From Liolophura sinensis (Eukaryota > Mollusca > Polyplacophora > Chitonida > Chitonidae), in contig NC_088305.1 in assembly GCF_032854445.1 (NCBI RefSeq), positions 26,436,628 through 26,500,627 of the forward strand: a DNA stretch of 64,000 nucleotides, in the 5' to 3' direction. Positions within the stretch are counted from its first letter, which is position 1. Each line of letters opens with the position of its first letter. The position numbers were made by a program, and so were the translations under genes. Of this stretch, positions 13,201 to 28,200 are shown one piece after another. The notes below the pieces were generated by a model that was not told where the DNA came from, made no database searches, and saw nothing but the letters and a program-made list of their open reading frames with translations.

Positions 13201-16200
13201 CCCCAAAAAAGAAACACACACACAAAAACAAAAAAAAACAACACCAACCACACGTACTAAAGATAACATCTTATACATAAGATATATTTTGGCTGGTTTT
13301 GCAGGCATGTATTTTTGATTAGTGTTTCAGCTTGTTCTCATAAAGATTTCAAGCTTACGACGGCAGTCATTTTTACGTGTGGAGGAAATATTGCGGAGTC
13401 TGAATGAAATGGGCGCTGCTTGTCAGATATCTGACAAAACGTCTAAGCGAACGCTGCAGGCGAGAACTGGATTCGAACATACAACCTCACTGGTCAAAGG
13501 ATAGCGCACCTTGCTAACCGACAGATTATAGAGAGGTCTCACAAGTGTTTTTAGTACTATTATACTTGGTTATAAATGTAAACGTTAGATGTTTACATTG
13601 GATAAAACAATCAACTGTAATGAAAAAACTTCCAGTTTGGTAATAGCAGAACCAAAACCACCCAAAAAAGCGGCACACTTTGTTAAAAAACACTTTTAGT
13701 AAATCAAAGAATACTCTAAGTATAAACTTAACAAAATAAGTTTATCACACTTTAGGTGATGTTATGTAAACATTAGCGATACACACCATCGAAAATGTTA
13801 AACACAAAGGTATTGCGCGGTGTATTTACACTGAACATGTGCTATTAGGTTTTGCATATATGCTATAGCACGACTCCTGCTTACAGGTCACCCTTGACCT
13901 ACATGCAGCAATATCCTGGCGCCCTCTCGTACATGTACCATATGGCTGAACGGTTGAGATGACCCAGATTGCTTCATTTCGTACGAGGACAATAACTGAT
14001 AACAACACCATTACAAGGGCGCACCTGAGAAATGTGTATGTAGGCGTAACCTTTATTTTGGAGGGGGAAAGGGGAGTTGAGGTGTGGGTGTGTGAGGGTA
14101 ATGGGGAAGGGGATGGTGGACGAGAAGGACACAAACAAATGTAATATAAATAACATCAGCATAAAGGGTAAAATAACAGCAGCGAAGACAGTGTGAAAGC
14201 TGGCAAATGTTCACACGTGAAATCAAGTATCCTGTCAGTATAACTCAGTCAGTTTTTCAGTCTTTGTTAAATAGAAGCAGGGGGCTCCGTGGCCGAGGGA
14301 GGTTAGCGTGCCAGCACGCCGCAATGACCCAGGTGCCTCTCACCAATACGGTCGCTAAGAGTTCAAGTCCAGTTCATACTGGCTTCCTCTTTGGCCGTAA
14401 GTGGGAAGGCCTGCAGCAACCTGCGGATGGTTGTGGGTTTTCCCTAGGTTCTGCCCTTTTTCCTCCCACCATAATGCTGGCCGCCGTCGTATAAGTGAAA
14501 TATTCTTGAGTACGGCGTAAAACACCAATCACTCAAATAAATTAAATAGAAGCAAATTACACGTCCTCTATCACCATGGCTTAAACAGAATTTTGTAAAA
14601 AAGAAAACGAATGAACTGTTGTTAGTTACAATTCATTAGGCATCACTGGTCTAGAATTACTCAAAATGCTATGATATCATCACATTTAGCCATTAATCCA
14701 GGCCTAGGTTCACTAAATAGTGTTCGATTTAATTAATTTATTTACATATTAGATTAGTGTTTAACGCTATTCTCAAGAATCATACCATGACGTTCAGTTT
14801 TCAGTGGCTGGCTTAAACTACTGACATGTGGGAAGTTACTGACGAACTTTCCCACGTGTCAAGTACAGTTATGTACACCATGCTGGAAGAAGAATGAATG
14901 AATGCTTTGTGTTTAAAGCAGAGGTTAACAATTTTTCAGTCATATGACGACGAGGAGTTTATAGGTGTGTGTATACATATAATGTGTCTCATTGTGGCAG
15001 GGCGAATCCACACCGCCACTGAAGTATCATGCCGAAGACACCAGACATGACACCCCACCAGTCACATTATACTGACACCGGGCCAACCAGTCTTGCTTCC
15101 TTGTTCTAACCCCCTCCGTGCTGAACGCCAGGCGAGACACCAACAAGTACCATTTTGGTAAAGTCCTTGGTATGACCCGACCCGGGTTTGATCCTGGATC
15201 ATCAGGCCTCGAGACGGAAGCTCTAACTACTAGGCCACCGAAGCGGTCTATTGCAAGAAGACAAGTGTTGTTCAGTGAACGTTACACTGCGAAATGGCCA
15301 TTTAGCGCCGAAAGAAGTCTATGGTAACACATAGTAGTAACTTCAAACCATCTGAATAAAATACGATTCTCAAGTTACCGTCACCCAAAAAACATCCAAG
15401 ATGTAATATATCGGTGACAATAACGAGATGCCAACATGACACTTTCACCGCAAACAAACAGATAACTCTCGTCAAGCTTCTCCGTTTGTACGCCGTCGAT
15501 GAAATGAGACAATTTTCACTGTACATCTGTATCCATATTATACTTGTATTTATATAAAAAAATCAACTGGCGTTTGCAACAATTAAAAAAAACTAACAAA
15601 AAAAAAAAAAACAAACTAAACAAAACAAACTATAAACACCAAATCATAAATAGAACAATGACTAATATTAATCCTCATAACTTGTAAAATTGTGTATTTT
15701 TAACAATCTATTATATATTATAGCAACAATATAGTCAACAACAGAAGGATGGCCTTAATACTAAGGTGGTTAGTTGACATGTGGTTCATGATTTATATTT
15801 TATGACAGGTAAACAACAGGTATTCCCGAAATCCATGAGCAATTTCATGTAGCGGTACATGCAGGAGTGAATATGTTCAAACAGATAATGAAGTCAAACA
15901 AAGATATCGCAAGTGTTTGACGTTATGCCATACTAAAAATATACAAAAACATTTCTGGTTCATTGGCTATATTCTTTTTGTATCCAGGTCGACTTAAGTT
16001 TCAATTGACCATTGTATAAAATATCGCTCAAACTATAAAAAGATGAACATTACACTTCTTCGGCTGAACATTACACTTCTCCGGTTGAACATTACCCGAA
16101 ATGCCGTAATCATATACCAGGCAATGAAACTTAATCATCTAATTCCAGAATATTACAGCTTGGGGCTTTAATTATTTCGACATTAAACTGATGGAATGAA

Positions 16201-19200
16201 AACTGCTGTATAAGGCTGTGTTATACATTACATGCAGTTGTCTATTATGGAACTATACAATACAACTCCCTGACTCAGCCGCTTGGGATATTTGCAAAAC
16301 ATTCGTTCAGAGCTATCCTTGGTATTTGAAAGTATGGAAGTCAAGAAGGAGTAAGTAACAAAATTTTCAACCAGGCCAGATGGGACAACCTGAATTCTTC
16401 GGACAATCTAGAAAGTGTGAGCTACGTAGTTCGGGTAAGAAGCTTATCTTTACATTGCTAGAACACACAAAGTGGGAGTTCGATTCCACTCTTGGAAACA
16501 GAATTCCTGGTTTCTCTCGCTTTCAATGCTGGAGAGGCCTTGGCTGAGAATACATGTAAGAGGTAAACTCGTATGGCCGTTTGCACAGTCTAACATTCAC
16601 TGAACACCACTTACACGTTGATACAATATTGTGTGTCTATCTGTGCGCCACACGTATAGAAATCCGCCATTAACTAGCAAAAGACCTGCGGTTTACCCCA
16701 GACTTCTATATCCATAAATCTGATCGCACGTGACACATTCTGACTATGGCTCCCCTGCTTCCAAAACCTTCGTAACATGTGGCAGATGAGGAACAGAGTG
16801 GTTTAACGCCGTCATACATGAAGCTCGTAGGAAATCACTTGCATAATTATCAATCAATCAATCAAAGTATAACTAAGGGTATGTCTTACCTCAATAGCAC
16901 AGCTCTATCCGATTCGTAGGCACCAATAAGGACATCTGTAAACAAAACAAAATATAAATCAAAAATACTTTTTTTTTTACATTTTTTGTAATCACGTTTT
17001 CCGATTCCAGTTACTGTTGGTTCAGTTGTAAGAAATCGGTTCGTTGTATCCACCTTCCAAACAAATAGTTAAGACTTACATCGTATCAATGTATTGACCG
17101 TTTTTAAAGGAATGGAACCATTAAAACATGCCATAACGTCATCACAGTGTAGTACAGTGCGCTATATAATTAACAAGGTTGCTTTGATTGCCTATACAAT
17201 CTCTGAAAAGGTGGAAAAAACCCAACTACCTACACAGTAGGTAATCACATTAAAGCCTACACCCAAGTACGATGTAAGTGTCCGTCCTACACTACTTTGT
17301 TGTGTAAAGTAGGAGTGTAGTTGTGTAGTGTAGTACTTTGTGTGGACAGATGTCAATGCTAAACTGTATTGTAAACCGTCGTCCTGCACTACATAGTAGT
17401 GTAGAAAAGTGGTAATTGGCAGATGTTTACACTTAAATGTAGTGTAAGTGTCCGTCCTACACTACTTTGTTGTGTGAAGTAGGAGTGTAGTTGTGTAGTG
17501 TAATACTTTGTGTAGACAGATGTCAATGCTAAACTGTATTGTAAGCCGCCGTCCTGCACTACATAGTAGTGTAGAAAAGTGGTAATGGGCAGATGTTCAC
17601 ACTTAAATGTAGTGTAAGTGTCCGTCCTACACTACTTTGTTGTGTAAAGTAGGAGTGTAGTTGTGTAGTACTTTGTGTAGACAGATGTCAATGCTAAACT
17701 GTATTGTAAGCCGCCGTCCTGCACTACATAGTAGTGTAGAAAAGTGGTAATGGGCAGATGTTCACACTTAAATGTAGTGTAAGTGTCCGTCCTACACTAC
17801 TTTGTTGTGTAAAGTAGGAGTGTAGTTGTGTAGTGTGGTACTTTGTGTAGACAGATGTCAATGCTAAACTGTATTGTAAGCCGCCGTCCTGCACTGCATA
17901 GTAGTGTAGAAAAGTGGTGATTAAGAGGTGTCCACACTAAAATGTAATGTAAACGGCCGTCCTACACTAATGGAGAGAAGTGGTGTAGGCAATGTCTACA
18001 CTGAATTATACTGGAAGCCGTCGTCCTGCACTAATGTAGAGAAGTGGTGTAAGCAGACGTCTACACTTAAATGTAGTGTAAAGCGAAAGTCTTACACTTG
18101 TGTAGAGAAGTGGTGTAGAAAGATGTCTACACTTAAATGTAGTGTAAGCGACCGTCCTACACTATTGTAGAGCAGTGGTGATTGGCAGATGTCCACACTG
18201 AAATGTAGTGTAAGCGATAGTCTTACACTAGTGTAGAAAAGTGGTGTAGGAAGATGTCTACACTGAAGTGTAGTGGAAGCCGTCGACCTGCACTATATAG
18301 TAGTGTAGAGAAGTGGTGATTGGCAGATATCCACACTTAATTGTAGTGTAAGAGGCCGTCCTACACTAGTGCAGAGAAGTGGTGTAGGCTGATGTCTTAC
18401 ACTGAATTGTGTAAACTGTCGTCCTGCACTACTATGTAGTGCATCTGCTTACACTACACTTTGGTGTAGGCATTGTCAACATATATAATACAGTGAGGAA
18501 GATGTCTTATATCTTGAAAACATTTTTATGCAGATACTCTTGGTTAAATTAAGAAAAATAGACCACAAATATGAGCTCACATCAGACGTCATGGGTAAAT
18601 AAGATAGATATCATAAAGCGTTGAAAAAGCCACTGACTGACGTTAAACGAGTGAAGACATCGTTAGAGGTCAAAGACTGCTTAGCTTTAATGTCAAAATG
18701 ATGAATTATATATGCGCAATAAAAAAAAATTCCTTGCAAAAATAACTGAGTTTTTGACAACTTGTTTTGCACAGTACTTAAGTTGGCAAATAAAAAAAGA
18801 GGGAAAAAAGGGCTAAATAAAATGAAAAACATGAACAGGTAGGCGAGTATGTCCTTAAAATAATCATCACACAATCTGACTAAAACATTGATTGACAAAA
18901 TAAAGTACTGTCTGAGACTAGCATCTTACCCTTTAACATTTTGCGTATGGATTAGGTTTATTAATTTATCAACTTAACCCATAGCTCAATCAAGTAAAAA
19001 CCTCGTTCTAGAATCAGGAATGATGTATGATCAATGAGGTCACAAGCTCTAATCCAGATCTCGCTGGTTTGGTCCTGGTTTTAAGGCAGGAATTTTGCCT
19101 GATGAAGGGTAATTAGATATTTTGGTCATTTCGATTTCCTCCACCCATAACACTGACCTCCGCCACAGAAGTGAAAAATTCTTGCGTACGACGTTAAACA

Positions 19201-22200
19201 AAAAAACCGAAAATTTTTTAGATTGGTGTTTTACGCGGTACTCAAGATTATTCCACTTATAAGACTGCAATCAGCATTATGATGAGGGGAAACCAAGAGG
19301 GGGATACCCACGACCATCCACAGGTTGCTGGAAGACCCCACTTACAACCTGAGAGGAAGTCACAGCGATCGCATTAGTGAGGGGCTCCTGGGTGATTCTT
19401 CTGCGATAGAACGCTAATCACCGCCATGGAGTCCCTCCAAATGAACAAATATATAGTTACCGGCTTACAAGTGAAGTTCTTACCTGGGTAGAAATTGCCG
19501 TCCATGTCGAGTCCCCCTGAGATTGAATAGCCGAATGACCGCAGACCCGAGTCAACATCTGCTCCATGAATTACCTGTAATATAGAGAAGCCCAAAGTGA
19601 GGGTTCCGTTGTTCAAAACTGTTGTGAGACTTAACACCAGGTTTAACTTCAAGCTATGTCATCAATTTTGTACTCAGCCCAAAAATAACCGGTTAACAGT
19701 ACATTAAATATGGAATAAATCTGCCTCTCTTGGAATTTGATTTTGGACAATTGCATTGGCTGCTGAATTTGGCTTACATATAAAATATGACAGTACCAGT
19801 ATTAGCCAACACACTTTCGAACACCAGGGCCCAGATCACTGGTTGAGGAAGAAGAGAAACCTGACCTGGTACTTCCGGAGCTTGTACCTGTATTGGTGTC
19901 TGTCACCCATAGATCATGTGAATGACCTGTTCCGCAGTGCAGCGTAAAGCAACAGCTTAACTGAAAATATTTATTTATTTATTTATTTGATTGGTGTTTT
20001 ACTTCACTTATTCCATTATACAAATATGTCGGCGGCAGCCGGCATTGTGGTGGAATAAACCGGGAAGAGCCCGGTGGAAACCCACGATCATCCGCAGGCT
20101 GCTGACAGACCTTCCCACGTACGGCCGGAGAGGTAACTGAAAATAGTTTATGAAACAAAAATGAACAAAATCTATGGGAGTTACCTGAGAAATTTTAGGC
20201 TTGAGCCCGTTTTGAGATCCGTGATAAATATATACAACTCCTCGCCTCTCTTTACCTCCGTATGGCGCCGCAATGGCAAGATCTGTGAACGAAAATTGTT
20301 CCTTTATGATTAAATAATCTGACGTTCTGTTATGTTGGTATGCTTTCAGTTTTAGTTAACTTTTAATAGTAATTTGGGCACATCACGACGATGCCTGAGT
20401 CATAAACCACCCTTTCCAGCGTTTGTTATGCTGCCTCACTGGAATGTCATGCAACCGACACTAGACACGACACCTGACTTGACCCACGGTATGACACCAG
20501 GCCCGACAGTGCTTAGCATATTCCATACTCCATATGGGAAGTTTCCCTAAGCCTATCACTTATATTTATTTATTTGTTTGAGTAGTGTTTTACACCATAC
20601 TCAAGAATATTTCACTTATACGACGGCGGCCAGTACCTATCACTTATAAAATGCTTGAAAATGAGGCCTCTTTCGTCTCCTGTATGGTGGCATACTTATG
20701 CGTCTTTGCTGCCTCTCTCTCTGTTGCCCATTCGAAGCTGCGATGAATGGCGCTATCTGGCTTCGCTACTTGACTGCGTCATTGTCTGTCCCAACCTTTG
20801 TAACATAGGACGAAGCAGCGAGGTAGCGAGACTCACCTCGAGATAAAACGGAATGCTATACCACCTGTACCAGCGACAGCTGGATTCGATCCTGCGACCT
20901 GATTGTGTAGAGACCGGTTGAATTTAGCGGTATTAGAGATTCGGCCACAGAGGGCCGCTTGAATTGAAAAACAAGCACTAATTCGCAAATGCAGCGGCCC
21001 TTGTCCCTTGTCGCCTTGCACTAAGACCCTCGTTAAGAAGTGGGATGCCCCGATTAAAGGGTAGGATAGCAAATATTTGACCATGTGATGAGCAGAAAGA
21101 ACGACACACTTACTGAGCTGCTTAAAAACAGACCAAAACAAAACTCAACCAACACACTGTTAGACACATGGGACTTGTTTGCTAAGTCTAAGGAATGTTA
21201 CGTTTTCCTTTCTTCCCATATGTTAATAGTACAAAGTCGGATGGGCGGAGATGTATACGTTTCTATATAAAAGCTAACCATGCCATCACGGGCAATCCAA
21301 TAATAACACCAGGGAATAATATTGTGAATAAAACTAGGTCAACTTTATAGAAAACAGCTGCACGAATTTAGGTCATGTTTGTTTGGCAAAAACGTAATGT
21401 GTAGCCCGGCGGAAAAAAGTGTAGTGAGCATTTTTTTTTCTAATAAGAAATAAGTTTGTATACTTTCGTATATTGATGACAGGAACTTTGATTTAGTCAC
21501 TCAACGCGTCTTGTTAAATACAATGTAGATGGGTGTAGATACCAGAATAAGTAAACAACCCTTTTCAATGCGACAAGAACGTTACGAAATCATAGAAAGT
21601 ATAAGAAGAGTACAGTAGCCTTTATCATTTAAGTAAAGGTAAGTCCAACGCTTATCTGGAAGTGGTGATATACAGAAACGTATCAAACATCAACCAAATA
21701 CAAATATTAGTAATAAACCCACGTGGTGATTCTATCTCCGCAGACAATGGGAAATTTTGAAATCTCCCATCGTTTTTAACAAATTCGTTCAAAGTGGTGC
21801 ACTCTTTTGATTATCCACATCTTATAAACTAGCATGGAATATGATTTCGATATTGATTTCATTCATTCCTATAGAACAATTCTACTTGCATTTTTCCGAC
21901 GTCATTGAAAATTGTTGACTGCTTCTCTTTGTATTAACCCATTTTAATTTCATACTCTATATGCTCTCTTAGTTCTTTAGTGATTTGTGTTGAACATGGT
22001 TTTGGGAATTAGCCTTGCGATTAACCACCGTTTTGGTTGACTGATGGTATATGAATGTTTCTTTGGTCGCCTAGACTCTTTTGTTCTTTTACTTCACACT
22101 TTTCGATATATGTGTTTTCAAAAGCACTTCGATGGTACACAACGATGTATTTTACTGCAGTTTGGACAGCTTATGCATCCCCAAGGCCTATCGTTAATGA

Positions 22201-25200
22201 TGAAGCACACTGGTTTAAAACCGCTGAAAGGTATGCCTGGCAAAAGGGCGGTAGGTTACTCCAGACACATCAGTTTCTTGCGGCCTTAGATATGACCGCC
22301 ATCTTTTAATCGAGTACTTTGATTTATTTATTTGATTGATGTTTTACGCCGTACTCAAGAATATTTCACTTATACGACGGCGACCAGCATTATGGCGGGA
22401 GGAAACCGGGCAGAGCCTGGGAGAAGCCCAGGACCATCCGCAGGTTGCTGACAGACCTTCCCACGTACAGCCGGAGAGAAGCCAGCATGAGCTGGACTCA
22501 CAGCGACCGCATTGGTGAGAGGTCCCTGGGTCATTAGGCTGCGCTAGCGCGCTAACCAACTGAGCCACGGAGGCCCCTCGAGTACTTTTACCTCCCCCTC
22601 CCCCCAACCAAAAACAAATTTAAATAATTTCCTTATGATGCAGACTTCAGGTCCTCCTTTGCTGACATTTGCTACTCGTGACTAGACCACATGTGATTGC
22701 GTGGTACGTGATTTTTGTGACGTAATACTGGAAATGTTTCTAACCAAAAAGCTTTTGTTATACTCAGTCTGTGTTTTCTTATGAGATATACCGCTGTAGG
22801 AATGTACGTGTGGAGCTTAAGTACGCCTACACCGTCCTGTTTGGACCCTTTATTTAATAAATCAAATCCTCGGCCGCAATTCATCCGTCATGGGGTGCTC
22901 CATTTTCTTCCAAGTTATATTTTTAAAAATAGCCATTAATGTCCACAGAGAAAAAAGCCCGCATCCTTCCTAAACCACCGTGTGATGTATACAATATGCC
23001 TGGCAGCTGTTCAGAGTATGCCCTCGCACATTGGCAGCCGTCATTTTACCCTTAGCTGGCAATCAAGTTTTGAAACCGAGCACTGAAAAGACAACCTGTT
23101 CATTTGAACCAAAATGTGATCTCCTAATTGAGAGGTTTATTGTGTGGAAAGATAATAGTTACAGCCGTTAGGATATTAAAGTTGGCTGACACTTATACAC
23201 GATGCAGTATCTCGCTCTGAGCGCGCATAGAAACCACTCCTCTGCTGAAAATGGGTGCAGCTGGCTGGTTCATTTCTGAACACTATACTTTGGCATTGAT
23301 AGGCGATAGCCACCTGTATATGTCTGCTTCTTGCCATAGAGTAGGCCTCCTAGTACCATGCAGAGTCCATACTCGAAAACCACATATACACCCTCCGGCT
23401 ATTTTGGTACGGTGGTTGTCAGTGCCTGTAGGGTTTGTTTGCTTAGATCTGGAACGCGGAGTCTCCATGTACGATTCCAAGCTCGTTTTATACAAATTCT
23501 GGTTTCTATTACACTCACCTATCGATACCGAGCTGTACATTGGATTTCGATTAATGAATACTTGGTAGGGTGATGAATTCGACTTCGGCTGCTTCCTTTT
23601 TTCCTACACATTTTAGCCAAGAAACAGTTGTTTTTACTACACAGGGGGCTATATAATCTAGCTTCTTCGGGCAAATCAAATGGCAGCTATGCAGGATTTC
23701 ATTTGTTCCCAATGTCGTTTTCCGGATCAAAACAACTATAAACGGTTGTATAGTGTACATAAAAACGCTATTTCCCATTAGCTGGCGAATTTCCATGTGG
23801 AGTACTCATATTTACAGTGCTGCCTCACTGCAACGCCACGTCAAAAACACCAGACATGACACATATATAGGGAAGACTAATACCTTTCAGTTATACTCAG
23901 CAAGAACAATTTAAAGTTGCCAGTTTTAAAGCTCTGGTGACGTGCTAAGCCCGGCTTCGCATTTTAGTGGAATCCGCTGAGGCATGGCGGAGAAAATTAC
24001 TACACACAATTTCTCATAGTGAAGTCCAGTCATTCTTATCGATGTACATACGAAATTACAATAGCCTATATTTTTAACATTCAAATACAATCACAACTGA
24101 CATTAAATGAGCCGGTTTTGTTATCAAAAACAGGGCAACAAATGACTTACCAAGATACCAACCGAGATATTGATTCCGATATGCCCTTGGTCGAGCTACA
24201 TGTTTCACTCAACGTTGTTAAGGGTGGAAAAAAACATAAACATTTCAAAAAAGTTCAGATGAAAGAGTGCAAAAACTTAGTTGTAAATGTGGTCTTCAAC
24301 GTGTTTTTCGACTTTTCATTAAAGAGAAAAAGACACTTGAAAATAAATTGTGTACGGTGGGTATTTCGTACCACCTTTTGGTATATATAATCTTTCTGTA
24401 ATAATGTCATAAATGAGGATGTAACACGTGTTTAATAAATATATCTGCACCAGAATTTGTTTTTTTTTTCACCTAACAAATGTGTTCAAACTGGATTTTG
24501 ATTATATTTATATTTTTAATATATTCGAAAGCATTATCATAATTCAGAATAAATGCACATGTTTGGATATAAACAACAGATTTATATTCAAAGAAATTTA
24601 TTAGACATGCATCACACCCTTATTTAGAACATTATTATGCAACAAGGATAATACCAAAAGGTAGTTCCAAATATCCACCATACAAAAATGTTTTCAAATA
24701 CCCTTTTCTCCTGAAGAAAATGAAAAAAAAACTATTAAAAACCATTTTTGCAAATAAGTTTCGACGCCCTTTCATCTGATTTTGGCATCATTTTTATGTT
24801 TTCTTCTTTGTTTTCTTATGTTTTCTTATGTCTTTCACTAACTGACTCACCATTAAAATTGTCGTTGTCTATGCATTTCACAATAACTAACTCACCATTA
24901 AAATTGTCGTTGTTAATATCCCCTAAGGCAGCCATGGCGTCTCCAAACCGTCCTCGTATTACAGGAGATTCGATTACTTGTTCGCGAAATGATTCAAACT
25001 TTGGCTGAAAATATACCAATTATACAAATACAGCAAATAACAAAAGCAAGTCCTTTTTGACACATCACATTTGTCAACACACGTTTTTAATGCCTTTTGT
25101 AACACGTTTTGGTAGTGAAGGCAAGAAGAGGTTCTATCGAGTCCATGATGCTGTCGATGATCTTCCAGAATGATTGTATTGGTTTATGAACAGAGCATGT

Positions 25201-28200
25201 ACCGTATGCAATTTTATCGTTATTTTTACAGTGTCCAGAGTTATGAAGATAGAATATTAGTTAATGTGTAATTTAATATGAACACGTGTAATTTAAAATG
25301 AACACGTGTAACTCAATGTGCACGTGTAACTTAATACAAAATACACGGTGTGTATATTGAAATAGAAACTTGTAAAGAGTGGAGGTGTGAAGGGATGGTA
25401 AAGACGCTTGCAGGTGTCTTTAGGGCTTGTCGGTGGGTTCGTTCGACTTCCCGGCAAATGCGATGAACACAAAACGTAACCCAAATAGCATGGTAAAAAT
25501 ACGTAAGGAGAAGACTACTGACAGGCAGTAAGCACTCCATTCCCATACCACCTGACCTCCCACCCCACCCCACGTCATATGAATACAGGAAAACCTCCCT
25601 GAGTCATTAGACTAGCAAGGGATAAATATTACAGCTCACAAAATGTACACGACTTCCTTGTACTCTGTGGGAACATGTAACAGATGTGAAGAGCCAGTTC
25701 TGCTCTCTACACATGGAGGAAAAAAAGGTTGCTCGCTGCGAAATAGCTTTCGACAACGATGCATGACGTTCTCGGATTCACGCACTTTGCAGGGTTAGCC
25801 AGGTCTAGATAAGAGTATATATCCAACTCAAGGATTTTATGGAAAAGGAACGAGTACAACAAAAATGGCGCAAGAAACAGAAAAAAGTTGTAGATAAAAC
25901 AGATAATATGAGAATAGTCGCTATAATGCAATCGCCAAATTAGCTGACAAGACTGGTATAAAATATGTCGAGTCAATGCGACCTCTATGCCTAGATTTAA
26001 AACGAATGACGTTTCCTGGTGCGATTTTGCAATGCAGTGTTGTGTACAGATGTGAGAGAAATTTATACAAGAACAGGCGAAAAACGGCGCCTGGATTCCC
26101 ATTTCTCATAACAGTCTTTTATACCTCCCTTTTAGGAGAGCTCGCTCACACGAATAGCGTAAGATGGGGTGAGTAATAACTAAGTTATAGGGGTGTAGTA
26201 GCGCTGTAAACGATTTACAGGGTACAGCCTTGTCGGGAAGTGTGATGGCATGCAGGTGTGTGCGAGCTGGGATATTGTATCGTGGGTAGATGGAACCACC
26301 TTGACGTTTGCCGTTTATGGGTTAGCAAAACCCGCAGGCGAAAGAGCGGATCTAGGCGCCGTAAGAGATATTCATATAACAGTCGTCAACCATACTGGAC
26401 CTTCTATAGCTCAACAATCACAAGACAAGAGTTGCCAAACCAAAATTCAACTTTGAAGAAATTCGACTTACTACTATAAGAATGAGCAAACATAACCTTG
26501 GTTAAGTAAAGAGAAAACTACGAGGAAAGTGACTCACCTCCTCTTGATAGAACACATAGGCCTCTCCTTTGTCGAAGGATTTGGAAGATTTGTAATCAGA
26601 ATATTGAGGGGCACCTGCGACTATATCGTCCAGTCTGGTGAAGAAAATAAGATGGTCGTGATCAGTGTACATTAGTAAGGATTTTACTTCAGCAGTTTGT
26701 CAGGCACATGGCCAAGGACGGGGATTTTCTGTCGACTAATAACATAAATAATAAGTAAATAAATAATACATCCACCAATAACATAAATAAATAATAAACA
26801 GATAAATAATAGGGTGATTGACGTTCTCCAAAAAGTTTAGTATTTATATCTTATCAAAGAAGAACATCTACAAAGTCTACTTTACTAGATATGCTTTTCT
26901 GTGTTTTAAAAACTACTATAGATCTCAATGATTTTATTCAGACATGCTAAACAAAATGCTTCGCAAAAAATGATAAAAATATATGTATTTATTTTCTCTT
27001 CGACTGTTGTTGCATGAAATGGCCTCCGTCATTAAATGTTATTGTATGTCAACATTGGTGATATCACAGCACCTATTTCTGGAACAGTGACGACTACTAA
27101 ATTGCAATTAATATCACTGTATTTTTTTACCTAATTCTGCTTAAGTCATGGTGCTAGGGGCGCGTAATTTGCTACTATTATGCATTTAAATTGACAGTTA
27201 GAATAAAACCCTAACTGAGATAGACTGACAAGAGGTCGTACTTCACCAGTTACGTGTAACCATTTGCCGTTCATCACACTGTCGTCTCTGCTCTGGTTTT
27301 TACTCTGTACATCTTAAATTATATCCATATTACTGTGAGTCTATCTACATCACATTGCAGTAGGATAAACTAAGTAATTTGTGACTTAGAATAAACCTTT
27401 ACGGCATTAAGGTATATATGCGATATTACAACACAGATGTCAGTGATGACAGAAACTAATTAGCTAATAATGAATGAAACGGCCTCCAAAGACGAAGGCG
27501 TGTCTGGCATGTTTAGATAAGACGCCATTTTTTCATGTAAACAAGGATATCATTCACCGAGTGAAACATTTGAAGTTGTAGAAAGAACAACTGGTGCTCT
27601 TTCACAAGTCGGCAGCTTGACTCGCATAACGCTGCTCAGACATATTTCATGGTGTCGGCCAGGTTTCAGGAAGGAGGAAACTAGACCGAGGAGAGAGGAA
27701 ACCTCGTGCAATGTACCGAACATGAGAAACATCCTGGTATTAAGTCAATCCATTGCTAGCAATTTTGAAAACAATAGACATCTTTAAAATCATACTCACC
27801 CATCATTGTTAAAGTCACTGGCCGCCACTGCTGTTCCAAAAAATGCCCCATACTGAAAAAACAATAAGAAGCATACTCGTTAAATTATCTAAAGATATCT
27901 TTTACCTTATTTGAATTTACGCCATACACAATGGTGATTTCATTTTTAAGGACAGATACAGTTCATGGAACTCGTAAACAATAAAATATGACGAAGGTTA
28001 AACTCTAAGCAAACAAGCAATCAGCGATACTCGTAAACTATAAGCAAACAAGCAATCAGCGATACTCGTAAACAGTTAAATGTGACGAAGGTTAAACTCT
28101 AAGAAAACAAGCAATCAGCTATACTCGTAAACAGTAAAATATGACGAGGGTTAATTTCTTAGCAAACAAGCAATCAACTATACTCGTGAACAGTAAAATA

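Larger units (their letters stand above)
13016..16889. other. Integrin intron 16
   Basis: It contains a C-rich run (13183-13204), a tRNA-derived relic at ~13.5 kb, a V-SINE at 14.28 kb, the second SINE at 14.9-15.25 kb and a tRNA-like relic at 16.43 kb. The rest is AT-rich with no recognised feature. Confidence 0.5.

Noticed and set aside
22321-22577. tRNA gene suggested by A/B boxes
   Set aside because: The boxes belong to the tRNA-derived head of a full-length SINE with V-like core and (AAAT)n tail.
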